NCBI GenBank assembly: GCA_012295275.1
Contig: CM022678.1
Span: forward strand, 108,586 to 172,585
Source of the DNA: Chrysomallon squamiferum
Taxonomy: Eukaryota > Mollusca > Gastropoda > Neomphalida > Peltospiridae
Direction of reading: 5' to 3'
Length of the DNA stretch: 64,000 nt
The notes under the pieces were generated by a model. It did not search any database. It was not told the origin of the DNA and worked only from the letters and a program-made list of their open reading frames with translations. How positions within the stretch are numbered: position 1 is the stretch's first letter; each line of letters opens with the position of its first letter. Positions 1 through 13,354 of the stretch are shown here, piece by piece. Made by a program: the position numbers and the translations under genes.

Positions 1-1171
1 TCCAAAGCCATAGGGAATATGCATCTAACATATTACAAAGTTTTATCACTTATTTCAATTTATTTGGAAGCAACAGTCATTTACAAAAACTTGCTAAACT
101 TTTCTGGTTAGGTATATTTTTAACTCCTTAAGTAAATCTACTATTGACGGTTAAAGTTATAATTTCTTTGTTCTTGGAATTTGAGACAGAAATAATAATA
201 TAAAAGGCTTCTAATAAACGGCCCCCTCCGATAAAAGAAAAAAAAGTAGCGGGTTATTGTCTGAATGCAGTTGAATGTTTACTTGTCATTGAACTCTCAA
301 ACTACAGATGTAACACAGAGTCTCAAAAGTAACATTTTCTCTCTGCATCAGCTTTTTAAACTATTTTATGGACTCTGCAGCTCCATACGTTGAAATGTTT
401 TGTCTTTAGTATTAGATGGGACAGGTGATTATGTGATAATACTTTGATAAAAATAATCTGACACTTAATACAACAGTGGGTTGTTTCCCAACTCAAATTC
501 TCTGTTTACTGTAATGTATTTGTAAAAAAAAAGGTTTACTAGTCACTCAGAGCGTTTTTCCAGATAAATATAACAATAAATTTAAAACAGATGTCACTCT
601 TTTGTGTTCAGATAATTTAACACTTGAGTTCTTCAGTAGACCACACTTTCAGCTTTGCTCATATTTAACTGTATTCAGTTACTTACTTAATACGACATAT
701 TTCTGGAACAAATAATTATAAAATAGTGAGAAATACTTCAAATCCGGATAATGCTGAAACATGTTGTACAAGATTGTTTTTTTCATCATTGTGTCTGTTT
801 GTATAAACACACTGAGAATATGTTGCTTTCAGCTTTCAATAATCTGCAACATTCTCCATTCCAAATCTTGATCACTTCATGATTTCATGTTAATGTACGG
901 ACACATTTTCTCTCTTCTGTGGTTAGCATCTTGAAAAAAAATAATTAAAGCCAATACAGTATTTACTCTTTCACAGGAGGATAACTGGCAACAAACATAA
1001 TTAACAGTCCACATGCTCATATAGAAAACAATCAACTGCATAAGTTAACTGTTTTGTGGACCGGATTTTAAGTTCATTTTACACCGGGTTAACAACGCCT
1101 GAAATCAGAATGGTTTATTACTTTGATATGGGATGAAATGAATTACATTACTGATAAAAGTGATATTATAC

Positions 1172-1214
<43 letters not shown>

Positions 1215-2090
1215 TCCATTCCTTTTATACAGCTGTTCTGACTATATACAAGACCCAGTGGTAACCCAAATGTGCTCCAGCATTTTCAAATCTGGACTCA
1301 TGACTGGCCAAGGCAGAATTGTTAAAACTTTGTTTTATAGTTGGGCTGTTACTTGATGAGATTACCAATGACAGTGATTGTAGTGAAGTTGATACCCAGT
1401 ACATTTGCTGGACATCATTTTTGTATCCATTCCTTTTATCTGCCATATTTTTGCCTCTGATGTCCTCCTTCATGTAATATATACTGTGAATGACACAATA
1501 CAATGGAGTTAAATATGCATATATGATGTAGAATATTCTGCAGTTTGGAAAACTCATGGGTGGACATTGGTAAGTTTTCACTTATGGTGTTTGTATAACT
1601 TAATTTAGTACTGATATTGAGAAAACTGAGCATATAACTTACTAAAAGTATTCTGGTGTTATCTATATATTTCCATTGCTTATGTTACAATTTAGTTTTA
1701 GTACTGAGAAAACTAAGAATATGTTTTATTGAAACTATTATGATAGTATCTGTTCATTTTCATTGTTTATTTAACTTAATTTAATATTAGTATTGAAAAA
1801 TATGTAAATATAAGTTATTGAAACTACTTTTACATTGTTTGTTTTACTTAATATAGTAAAATTATTTTATGATATGTTCATTTATATTGTTTATATAGCA
1901 CAGTTTGATATTAGGGTTGACAAAACTAAAACTATAACTTAGTTACTATTCTGATATATTAAGTACACTTGACAAAATTAAGAGTATAACATAGTAAAAC
2001 TGTTCTGATAATTATTATATTTACATAATTTAATAGTGCAGTTCAGAAAACAGACTATAAAGGCTTTGTGATAATGATTACATTTTTACA
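1..2090. other. AT-rich sequence, no gene recognised
   Basis: No coding exon supported. Contains an (AAT)n microsatellite at 1172-1213 and A/T-rich introns-like sequence with tandemly similar blocks at about 1600-2090. Confidence 0.5.
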
Positions 2091-2894
2091 GGTCATACCA
2101 ACAAGATAACATAAAAAGTTCAGAAGTATCTTCTAACAGCAGAAATGTCTCTTCTTCAGAGAGTATGACAAAATTGTTTATATCTTTATCAATCAGTATA
2201 CATAAATCTAGTGCTTACCTTTGGATAAGAAATTCGAAATGGACAAAATTATTATTTATGTGTAACGATGTAGCTTTTAAATTGTTGTTTACTTTTTATT
2301 ATCATTTGTAAACTGACACTTTTCTGATTTATATTGTAAATAAATTAACAATTTAAAGGGTTCTAAGTACTTTCTGACAGACGAAATTAAAAAAAATAAT
2401 AATAATAAAAAAATAAATAAAAAAATAACATAAAATAAAAATAATTGCATACTAATTACTCCTGACTATTATAATTATTGTGTTCACCATTATTTACTGT
2501 AATGCTTAGGTCATATGTCACAACATCTATGCATAATTAGTTAACAATACTAAGCACATTTGTTAAGAAACACATATTGCTGTATTCAGTAATACATTTT
2601 AGACAGACTGTATTATACTGTATGTTGCCATATCTCTACATACAGATTAAAAACATTTGCTGTGTGTTACAAACATGCAGACATTCATTACATAGACACA
2701 CACAAATATATTCAGAGACACATGTGTGCTGTCATATCTCTACATATATATAAAACAGTTTTTTGTGTTTCAAAAATTGCTACAACATTTTATAATTATA
2801 TCTAATTCTCAGTATTTTGCAGGTAAAAACATTTTTTGAAATTATGCATTGAAGTTGTGAATTATAAAAGTGTGTTTACTCTGTTTTACTGCAG

Positions 2895-2957
2895 GACTAA
2901 TGTCAAGTAATATATATCATTCTGGTTCTACTGAAATGACAGGTAACACTATACCCG
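2895..2957 (+). CDS. Duplicated small exon A (63 nt, phase 1-1)
   Basis: After acceptor TTTTACTGCAG and before donor G|GTAAGT. Encodes LMSSNIYHSGSTEMTGNTIP. Surrounding intron sequence is repeated around exons B and C. Confidence 0.55.
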
Positions 2958-3377
2958 GTAAGTTAAAAACTGAAAGTTTTCTCTTCTCTATATATTTAAT
3001 AGTGTAACAGAATACACAGTAGACATTAGTACTTTGCTATCAGACACTGTTACCTGAATAACATTGAAACACGCACATAAATAGAAAGATACAATAAATA
3101 TAAACATACATACTTGTACCTACAGTTAGCTCATACACAGAAAACAGACATACACAGACATACACATAAATACATTCAGACTGAGACACACTATATGTAT
3201 GTTAAACTGTATGCTGTCATGTTTCTACATATATATAAAAACATTGTTTTGTTTTTCAAAAATTGCTACATTTTATAATTATATCTAATTCTCAGTATTT
3301 TGCAGATAAAAACATTTTTAGAAATTATGCATTGAAATTGTGAATTATAAAAAAGTATTTGCTCTCTTTCACTGCAG

Positions 3378-3440
3378 TACAACTGCCAGCAGATGCATCT
3401 CATTCTGTTTCTTCTCAAATAGGAAATAACTATGTATCCG
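3378..3440 (+). CDS. Duplicated small exon B (63 nt, phase 1-1)
   Basis: After TTTCACTGCAG, before G|GTAAGT. Encodes QLPADASHSVSSQIGNNYVS. The stretch SSQIGNN resembles the core of short amyloid-type motifs such as RHIM (hydrophobic-Gln-hydrophobic-Gly), which is only a suggestion. Confidence 0.55.
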
Positions 3441-3884
3441 GTAAGTTAATAACTGAAAGTTTTCTGTTCTCTACATGTTTAATAGATAACAGAATACATA
3501 CTAAATATTAGTACTTTTTTCTCAGACACTGTGACCTGAACAACATAGAAAGATGCACATTAATACATAGACACAATACATATGAATATACATACCTGTA
3601 CCTACATTTAGCACATACACAGAACACATACATACACATATATATATGCAGACGTGCAGTACACAGATATACACACAGATATATTCAGACTGAGATACAG
3701 TGTATGTATGTTAAACTGCATGATGTCATATCTCTTACATATATATAAAATCAAAATGTGTTTCAAACACTGGTGCTGCATTTAATAATTACATCTAATT
3801 CACAGAATCTTGCAGGTAAAACATTTTTAGATATTATGCATTAAATTTATGAATAATAAAATATATATTTACTTTGTTTCACAG

Positions 3885-3944
3885 GACAGTCCTTAATAAA
3901 CATAATTAACAGTCCAGGTGCTAAAGTAGGAGATATTAAACTGA
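3885..3944 (+). CDS. Duplicated small exon C (60 nt, phase 1-1)
   Basis: After TTTCACAG, before A|GTAAGT. Encodes QSLINIINSPGAKVGDIKL. Its start (S-x-I-N-x-I) matches exon D at 7900 (STVINNISSQ). Confidence 0.55.
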
Positions 3945-6900
3945 GTAAGTTAAAAACTGAAAGTTTTCTTTTGTGTGTCTGTTTAATATATAACACATCA
4001 CGAGTGCAATACACATCACGAGGAGACGAGTGCAGATTGTTATATATGAAAATATTTAGAATCCTCATCTAATATCTTTTCCAATACATCATGTATATAA
4101 CTTGAAACTGACTAAGTTGTAGCAGTTTCTAATAATGTTTATGCAACAGAATACCCAAGTAACCAATAGCTTGCGGAAATATTCAGGAATTTCAGATTAT
4201 AGAATTAAAAAACGTTGTTACGGTGAATGCAGCAGGTCAGAAATATGAAAATGTGTCCAGATGCTAAAACGATGGTCAGTGACAGATTAAAAACAGGTCT
4301 GTAAAAGAAATACTTAGTAGAAGTATCAGTGTTATTAACATACTGAAGTGCACATTTCATATCATGTTTCAGAGTTTCAACTTTTTATTATGATCTCATT
4401 ATGTGCATACACTGAGATGGCAATGTGTGTATGTATGTTTCTTGATAGATACAAAGATATTTGTAAAGTTGATGAAGGTTTTGTCCTGTTTTGGCACTCA
4501 TGATCTTAGTGGATGTAACCTAAAACAGCAGTGAAGTACACAAGTAAAACCTAATTAACAGACAAGCTGACGTCACCAAGCTCACTCAGTAACTGTTTAG
4601 AAGTCATTTTACCGCAGTGTTGACCTTCTAGCAACATAGCTAAATATTACCAGACAAAACTACTTATTTTTCATTAAATCAAACACTGAGTCAAAGTTTT
4701 GACACCATTAATGTTGCCCAGAACAAAGTCTGTGCTGCAGAGGTTACCCTAATAAAACCAAAACCTTGTTAACTAAGAAATTGTAATTTTGAGAGCAACA
4801 TTAATATTTTTGATACAAGTAATATCATTTTTTCCTTTGAGTGAGGGGAGTAAAAGAAATGAAAAAATATTTTAATTGTTTTACCTGTTCGGAAATAGCT
4901 GTCCGATCTATGTGTGCAGGGCTGGAAATCAAAGCATTTTGTTTCATTTTAACTATTCTCGTTTTTTTACTTTAACAATTTCAAAAATTACTTATTATTC
5001 CTCTATAATTATCAAAGCAACATTAATTATCCATAACACTTCCGGCTTTTACCTATGAAACTAAATAAATTACACTTTATTAACAGAAAAAAAACAGAAA
5101 GAAAGAAACTTTATATAACTGTATTAATTTATTGCAGTCATAATCCTTAGTTGATATGTATTATTACTCATTTATAAACTATAATACATAATTTTAAGTA
5201 GTGTTACGGAAAAGAAAATGATTATGCAAACATTTTTTGAATTACGTAGAATTTACACACACACAGACACATAAAAACATAAATAAATTAACACAAACAT
5301 TCACACATACAAACATATTCAGGCATAGAAAAAGTTTTGACTGAGATTTTCTTCTTAAACTGTTGATATAACTCAACATGACTATATATGCCTGTCATTA
5401 TTATCACCTGTAAATACTAAATATACTGCAAAGCATACATAACATCAACAGCAACAACAACAACAACAATAATAATAATAACAATAACAACAGCAACAAT
5501 AAACAGTGGGGCATCTAAGGCACTCACAAGCGACCCGTAATTAACACCATCGTCACGTAACCAAATTAGAACCCTTTATTGGGCATAACACTCTTCCTCC
5601 AAAATAACACTAACTATACATAGGAAACTCCCTGTATCGGGTAGATAGCTACCCAATTTGGCTTGACTCTAAGGCCATATATGTATTTATATTTAATGTT
5701 AAATCATTAGAAACACAAAAACAGAAGTTTGGATTAAAGAATATATGATCTAATAATAGTTATTTACCAAGTAAGCTTACAATGTCTGCACAGCCGATTG
5801 CAAACAGTTTTACGCCACAAAATTCACATACTTGAACATGTGAGAGATATTTCATATGTTTAAACTAGGAAACCCCAAGATGTATTTGAAGATGCAAGTA
5901 TATCAAACTAATGTTCTGTTTAGCAGGACATTGACGTGACAGTCAGTTAATAATAACACCATTGTGGTATCTATGTTTACAATTACTGATGGTCAGTGTT
6001 GATCTCAGATACCCACTATTCTCACCCACTGTTTCAGAGATAACAGTCTACAGTTACTGTGATGAGTCTGATCTCAGATTACCAGCCGTGCTCCAAATTA
6101 ATGGTTATACCAGTGATTCTCAACAAGTGTGCATGGCAATTGATTCTCAACCAGTGTGCCGCAAACTTTTGTAGAAAAAACAGTTTGAGAAAAAAAACAC
6201 GATTGACTGACCTGTCATTCAGAAACATGGAAAATCATTCTGTTGTTAATCATCACAAAGTTGTAATAACTTGTCACATGTTTTCACTCATTATTTCAGT
6301 GCTTAAATTTTTCCAAGTGTATATTTGTGACATTTCCATTTGTATTGTTTATATCATGTTTATATTGTTTATATATTTTGGGATCAATTCCTCCTACATT
6401 AATTTGAGTGAGTATAATTACAACTATTCAGATATTATCTGTACATTTATATTGTTTATATAACAAAATTTTGTAATAGCATTAAGTTTAAGTTATTCTG
6501 ATATTACTAGTGTTAATCCTATATTATTTAACTTCAAGCCCAACTGTGATTGTTCTACATGTTTTAACATTATTTGCAATTTGTGATGGTTTTCAAAGAA
6601 AAACAGAAAGATTTAAATTCGAACATTTTCAGTATGATAAAATTTTAGAAGACAGTCTATAAGATTAAAACTAGTATTAATACAAGGAACTAGATGTAGG
6701 TCTCTAGAAGAGTATGCAAGATGTAGGAGGTTTTGGGATCAATTCCTCCTGATAGAATCTTGAGCTGTTTCTATTTTAGCAGTGCAGAACAACTGAGTTA
6801 TGAAATAGTAACTGTCTGTGGGTAGGTATAAATGTAATAAGAAATAGTGGACTGTGAAGTGACAACACAGGGTTTTTTCTTGTATTATCTAAATGTTCCT

Positions 6901-7006
6901 TAATCTTATGTCTAACCTCATATAAATAAAAAAAAATTCTTCCTTCTGTTAAAAAAAACACAACAAAAGAAAATAAAAACTCAAATCCTTATATTACTTT
7001 TTACAG
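3945..7006. other. Intron-like AT-rich sequence
   Basis: No exon supported between exons C and E. Holds a CRE-like TGACGTCA near 4569, an (AAC)n/(AAT)n tract at 5447-5500, and at about 6107-6160 two copies of gattctcaac(c) that look like a fragment of the hAT end seen whole at 13355. Confidence 0.4.
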
Positions 7007-7324
7007 TTCAACCAATACAGATGACAAAAAAGAGTTCAAAAAATCTTTCTAGCATCACAGCTGATTTTTCCTCTGACAACATCACAGCTGAGTCTTCCTC
7101 TGACAACATCACAACTGAGTCTTCCATTGACAACATCACAGCTGATTCTTCCTCTGACAACATCACAACTGAGTCTTCCATTGACAACATCACAGCTGAG
7201 TCTTCCTCTGACAACATCACAGCTGAGTCTTCCATTGACAACATCACAGCTGAGTCTTCCTCAGGCAACATCACAACTGAGTCTTCCTCGGACAACATCA
7301 ATCCTAGAGTAATTTTTATTTATG
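7007..7324 (+). CDS. Exon with nine 27-bp coding repeats
   Basis: A 318-nt exon between TTTTTACAG and G|GTAATA, phase 1-1. After QPIQMTKKSSKNLSS it encodes nine tandem nonapeptides of the form ITAESSSDN (7054-7296), varying at a few positions, then a short tail. Each join makes an N-I-T sequence. The donor GTAATA was chosen because it keeps phase 1, unlike AGA|GTAATT 16 bases earlier. Confidence 0.55.
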
Positions 7325-7518
7325 GTAATACATAGAGCATTTCAATATATTATTTTCTTTATTGATTGGAAACTCTAAGCAGAATTATTATTTGTATCTG
7401 TTCCAATGCAGTTTTTCAATATATTGTTTTGATGGGCAATTCTAATCTGACAAAATTATTATTTATATCTGTAACTGTCTTATATTGTTTACTTTTCTAA
7501 AAAGATTATTTGTAAACT

Positions 7519-8322
7519 GACATTTTTTTCTGATTTAAACTGATAATAAATTAACAACTGAAAAGGTTTCATGTACTCTCTACAGGCAAACGTAGCAAAA
7601 ATAATAAATTTAAAAATAGACTAATTATTGTTTCATCATAACTATTATAATTATTCTTGTGTTGACCATTATTTATTTTAATGTTGTAAAGCAATGCTCA
7701 CATCAAATGTTATCTATGTATAATTAGTTAGCATTACTAAAGACAGTTGTTAAAACATATATTGCTATATTCTGTAATACTGTTCACACAGACTGTATTA
7801 TACTGTATGCTGCCATATCTCTATAGATAGATAAAAATTTTCTATATTCTTAGAAATCATGCACTGAAGTTACAGAAATGTTTTTACTCTGTTTCACAGG
7901 ATCAACGGTGATAAATAACATTAGCAGTCAGATTTGTCAATTCAGACATGACAATACAGCCAGTAAGTTAAAGACTGACATTTTTTTCTGATTTAAACTG
8001 ATAATAAATTAACAACTGAAAAGGTTTCATGTACTCTCTTACAGGCAAACGTAGCAAAAATAATAAATTTAAAAAATAGACTAATTATTGTTTCATCATA
8101 ACTATTATAATTATTCTTGTGTTGACCATTATTTATTTTAATGTTGTAAAGCAATGCTCACATCAAATGTTATCTATGTATAATTAGTTAGCATTACTAA
8201 AGACAGTTGTTAAAACATATATTGCTATATTCTGTAATACTGTTCACACAGACTGTATTATACTGTGTGCTGCCATATCTCTATAGATAGACATGACAAT
8301 ACAGCCAGTAAGTTAAAGACTA
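7519..8322. repeat. ~460-bp direct duplication
   Basis: 7519-7830 and 7978-8290 are near-identical, and the 3' end of exon D with its donor is repeated at 8292-8322. The same intron sequence, more diverged, is also found at about 2300-2640. The downstream flanks at 4560-4690 and 8700-8830 are also related, so about 2.3 kb was duplicated earlier. Confidence 0.8.
7900..7962 (+). CDS. Duplicated small exon D (63 nt, phase 1-1)
   Basis: After TTTCACAG, before A|GTAAGT. Encodes STVINNISSQICQFRHDNTA. Its last ~18 nt plus donor recur at about 8292-8322 without an acceptor, as part of a local duplication. Confidence 0.55.
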
Positions 8323-10075
8323 AAACTGTTCTCTTCTCTACATTTTTAATAGGTAACAGTCATGAATTTAGATTGCTGTCAGTGCCATAACATTCAGTAA
8401 TAGATTATCAAAAGGCTGTTATCATAAAAATTAAATATGTATCTTTGATTAGCAACTGAACTGTAGCCCATATTAGATTTCATGAATTAGTGTCCTTGTC
8501 CATAACTATTGATGAGATATTTCCACTTTCCAACAGCAAAATACAAACAGTTAAATATTATAAATTCCACAAAGTATTACAAATTATATTTTTATTAGAT
8601 ACATGTACACTCTGTATACATTTCTGTATTTATAAACCTGGTGGGGGCTTGTCATATTTTGGTTCACACTTTTCTTAATGGATGACTAAAAAAAAACTAA
8701 TCACCAGGCAAGTTCATGTCACCAAACTCATTTGGTCATTTCTGATTTTCAGAAATCATTTTACTACAGTGCAGACTTTCTAGCAACTACTTAGCTAAAT
8801 TATTAACTACAAAACTATTTTCATTAAATAGAAGAAAAAGTGTTATACATTTATTTTGGTATCAAACAATAAAAGCAAGTAGTAATCTGCCACTCACAGC
8901 AGTTAAATAGTCTCTCTCTCTGTGTGTGAAACCTAATCACTTAAACATGGTCATATAACTGGCATTTCCTTGACCAATAACATGTCACATATAGAAATGC
9001 ATACATGTATACTAATCAAACATAATTTAAACATGTAGTTTGTGGACAGTATAACACATACTAGTTACAAAATAATAGTTGAAGGATCAATTTTTTTTAA
9101 CATGGATATTACAGTTACTTTTCTATAAAATCAACACAATTACAAATGCATATTCAGAACTGTCTTAATGAGTAATATCTCCACATTTCAGTTCTTGATA
9201 AAGAAGTAGTGGAAGATAAAAGGGATGAAACTAAAATGCTAGAAATCCTGGTTAATTCTGGAAATCCTGTGATATAATAAATGACAAAAACAATAAAGGT
9301 GAAACAGCTTTGATTGTAGCTCTGAAAACCATTGTAGACAGAAAGCTGGTTTTTACTGGAATGTGGAGCTGATCCTTGTGCATCAGACGATGATAGAAAT
9401 TCTGTTTTGCTTCTAGCTGCTAAACAAGGATATTTTGAAATTGTGAAACAATTGATTAAGAAAGGAGTTGATGTGAATACTAAAAACAGTACAGGTGAAA
9501 CTCCCTCTGTTTACAGCTGTTAAGTATGAACAGAACAAAGTAGCGTTGTATTTACTGGAAAATGGGAGCTGATCCTAATTTAACAGACAATGATGAAAAT
9601 TCTGTTTTACACTAGCAGCTAAATGTGGAAATAGAAAATTGTGACAGCACTGATTGGAAAAGGTGTTAATGTAAATATTAGAAACATTACAGGTGAAACT
9701 CCTGTTTTAACAGCTGTTAAACATCAGCAGAAGGGTATAGTTTCATATTTACAGGAAAATGGTGCTGATCTTACTATAAAAGACAATGATAATTCTGTTT
9801 ATCACCCAGCAGCTAAATAAGAAAATGTAGAAATTGTGACAAAATTGATTGAAAAGATGTTGATATAAATATTTGTAATGGAACCTCATTAATGCCTTTT
9901 GCCAGGCTTGTTTTAACGAAATTTTGTCTTCTATGTAGTGAATTATATATATTCAGAAACACTTATTTTTATAAGTGGTAATTATGGTATACATTTAATA
10001 TTACAGTCTGTTATCCTTTTAGACAGGAGGAGCCAAATTTTAGGTATTAATACCAATTAAAGCTAATCTCATTAG

Positions 10076-10290
10076 GGAAACTCTTTTCTACAGCTGTTAA
10101 GTATAAACAGAAAACGTGTAGTTTTGTATTTACTGGAACGGAGCTGTTCTTGATTAACAACATCAGCTCCATGTTCCAGTAAATACAAAGACACATTTCT
10201 TTACACCCAACAGCTAAACATGGAAATATAGAAATTGTGAGAGTATTGATTGAAAAGGTTCTGCTGTAAATATTTTCAAATCAAGGTAAA
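10076..10290 (+). pseudogene. Ankyrin-repeat remnants with inverted piece
   Basis: Fragments of the same ankyrin units as 9192-9900: a TAVKYKQK-like stretch near 10090, and AKHGNIEIVRVLIEK near 10210. Between them, ctttgtatttactggaac appears in inverted form: plus copy near 10119-10136, minus copy near 10171-10190, making a potential hairpin. Not coding. Confidence 0.55.
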
Positions 10291-10605
10291 TGCCTTTCAT
10301 GTAACATGAAATTAAATGTATATCTGATGCACAAGCATTGAGCAGTCTGAAAAAAAAAAAAAAACAGAAGTTTTGTATTAATATTGAGAAATTTATGAAT
10401 ATAAATAAATGAAACCATTCTAATATTGTCTATGTATTTTCCACATTGTTTATAACTTAGTTTACTAAAATTATTCCAAGATATGTGCATATATATTTTT
10501 TATATAACACATTGTGGTACTAGGATTGACAAAACTAAAATATAACTTAGTAAAGTATTTTGATAATTATTATATAATTTTACAATAGATGATAAAATAA
10601 AAATG

Positions 10606-11160
10606 TTACAAAAAAGATAGTGAAACCTGACTGTTTTGATGTTCTTGCTCGCAGGTTTATTGACTTGCTGGCATCAAATAATGCCAGGAGAAATTATTTC
10701 ACATCCATCACTGAAAGATGAAGGGTTTGGCAAAAGCATCTCATGAGGAAAACATTTTGGTGGTAGACTGTCTGAAATACTGCATCAGAAACTTTTTGAA
10801 AATGCATTTCATAAAAACAGTCCTCATTCAATACTTGCTCAAAAGAAATATTTTTATATATCAGTAGAAATATTTCATGTCTTCTTGACAATGAGTCAAA
10901 AACTATATCTAGTTACATGTGGTATTTGGAAGTTGAAGACACTTAAATTTCATTCACTGTTCCAAGAGTGCATTTTAATAGATGAAGAACATTAAGATTG
11001 TTCACATCAAATCTATAAAATGAAACCATAATTTGGTTTGAAAAAAAAAGAACTTTAGATATTTTTGTTTGTTTGGTGATGAAGATATTGTGAATGTTGT
11101 TAAAACTAGGTGTTGTACCAACATTTGATATTAATTAATGGTTTTGTTCAAAAACAGACA
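10606..11160. other. Possible decayed coding sequence, not recognised
   Basis: Short open pieces (for example LLDNESKTISSYMWYLEVEDT near 10880-10945) are interrupted by many stops. I recognise no family and make no call beyond possible relic. Confidence 0.2.
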
Positions 11161-11300
11161 GCTACTATACTCAAAGAACTGTTACAGTATAAAAGAAGAT
11201 GAAATTAAATATTTGTTCTCACTTGTTACATATTTCAATTTGTCTTAGGTAATATGAACATTGCTCATCTAGCAATACGTAACTGAAACGAAGCATACCA

Positions 11301-11500
11301 NNNNNNNNNNNNNNNNNNNNNNNNNNNNNNNNNNNNNNNNNNNNNNNNNNNNNNNNNNNNNNNNNNNNNNNNNNNNNNNNNNNNNNNNNNNNNNNNNNNN
11401 NNNNNNNNNNNNNNNNNNNNNNNNNNNNNNNNNNNNNNNNNNNNNNNNNNNNNNNNNNNNNNNNNNNNNNNNNNNNNNNNNNNNNNNNNNNNNNNNNNNN
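11301..11500. other. Assembly gap (200 N)
   Basis: Exactly 200 undefined bases, a conventional fixed-size gap. True distance and content are unknown. Confidence 0.99.
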
Positions 11501-12266
11501 TTGACTGTGTAATTAAAAAAATGTGACTGTTGATTATAATAGATAATATTTGCATATACTACAGATATAAACTATATATAATATCAACTATCCACTATGA
11601 ACATCAAAACAAAACACAACATTTAAATTAGTAAGAAAATTAAATAATGCGAGTATTATAATATTATAATTTCTATTTCTTTAATTTTCACGAACAGGTT
11701 ATGTTATAAATATATATAACTCAAGCTCTCTTACACACGTAAACGTTTCGTTTTAATTTTGAAATAAATTAGCGAAAAAATATTTTAAAAATATCATTTT
11801 AGAAATAAATACGGAAATAAAATAGTGACTAAACAGAATTTTTATTATTATTATTATTATTATTTATTTGCTAAATTGAAAAAAATAAATAAATAAAGGG
11901 GAGAACTATATTAATCATCATCATCATCATGATCACAGTATAAAGGACAACAAAAATAACAAAAACAACAACAATAAACAAATAAATAAATAAATAAATA
12001 AATAAATAAACGAAACTACAAGGCAGCTTATGTTTCGCTGCCATGACAACTCGTTTATCGATCGACTTAAGGTCGTGTCGCAGAGCTCAAACAAAATTAA
12101 TAAACTAGGTCACCCCCCACCCCATACCATCCCATCCAGTTCTCAGTACTCACTGCTGATGTGAATTTCACCTTAAACACTGAACAAACAACTGACGCTT
12201 TAGAATTCTTTCCGAAAACATTTATTACAACAAATTCAACAACAAAACAGACACGAACAAATTGAA

Positions 12267-12318
<52 letters not shown>

Positions 12319-12668
12319 TAAAATAAAATAATATTAAATAAAAATAAAATAATAAATATAAATAAATAAATAAATAATAATAGCAACAACAACATCATAA
12401 CAACAACACTAATAATAGTAACAATGAGAAAAACAATAATAAGAAGTAAAACTAGATAGACTACTTATATGTAACAGTTGCAGCAGTAGTAGTAATTAAT
12501 TAATTTATACGTAACTACATTTTCCAGTACACGAGAAGTAAAACAGCTGGCTAGATACTGCTCATTTCCTGTCACCAACAAATAGTTTTCAGTAAACGTC
12601 AAACTTTTAGAACAGTAAATAAATAAATAAGCAAATAATCTATATACAGGTTTTCATATTAAATTAAT

Positions 12669-12721
<53 letters not shown>

Positions 12722-13346
12722 TCTCTTTATTTTTCTTGTTATTGTTTAGATTACTACATGCTAGAGCAGGGGCTGATAGACGTTTTACAGCACGACAAAA
12801 TATTGTATAGGTTCAGCTTAAGTTTAAGTGAAAACAATGATTTCTTCTAATATTGTCTTTATGTATCAAACTTTCTTAAAACATCTTAAAGAAAAGTAAT
12901 GAAACAACCATTTTTATCTATTTTTTATATCCAACACTCAAGCCATAATCTATATTTAATACTTAATAAATAGGCTTAACTTTGCCAAAATCTTCTTTTG
13001 ATTAAAATCTTTGTTTAGTATTTAGTGCTTTCTTTGGTATCCGAAAAGTCTTATTAATTTTCAAAGATTCACATCTGATTTATTTAAGTGTTCTCCATAT
13101 TGTCTTTTCTTTTTTCCACTTTTCTTGATAATATTGGAATCTTCATCCTGAGTAATGGCTAACTGTCGCTTGTGATCCAGCAACACACCCACTGCCTTGT
13201 TTATAACAGTTTACTCTGATTTATATGTTGTTAGCACACAAACCAATACCATTCAATAATGCAAAAACAACAAAAAGTCACTAAATTTGAACTAACCGCC
13301 ATTTCCCGCTTGAAACTTTACTAGCTACTGTTGTTATTTTGAATGC
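11501..13346. other. AT-rich, microsatellite-bearing, no gene seen
   Basis: (ATT)n at 11843-11866, (AAAT)n near 11975-12010, (AAT)n at 12266-12316, (ATT)n at 12670-12721. No exon supported on either strand. Confidence 0.6.
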
Positions 13347-13354
13347 CACTATAC

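Larger units (their letters stand above)
2895..9900 (+). pseudogene. Ankyrin-repeat gene or pseudogene with duplicated phase-1 exons
   Basis: Exons flanked by AG and GT: 2895-2957, 3378-3440, 3885-3944, 7007-7324, 7900-7962, then a long exon from 9192. Each of the first five begins with two bases that finish a codon and ends with one spare base, and 9192 also enters in that phase, so all can be joined in frame. The long exon starts LDKEVVEDKRDETKM and then shows ankyrin consensus pieces: NNKGETALIVALKT, RNSVLLLAAKQGYFEIVK, LIKKGVDVNTKNSTGET, ENGADLTIKDND. At least six small indels or stops between about 9265 and 9880 break these repeats (for example GTGATATAATAAATGAC, and an extra G in GGGAGCTGATCC). 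Ankyrin repeats bind proteins; no other domain is recognisable. Either a pseudogene or a locus with many assembly indels. Start and promoter not found; an exon-like piece at about 2095-2153 is possible. Confidence 0.6.

Noticed and set aside
11265-11555. 96-codon open frame
   Set aside because: It spans the 200-N gap and is meaningless.
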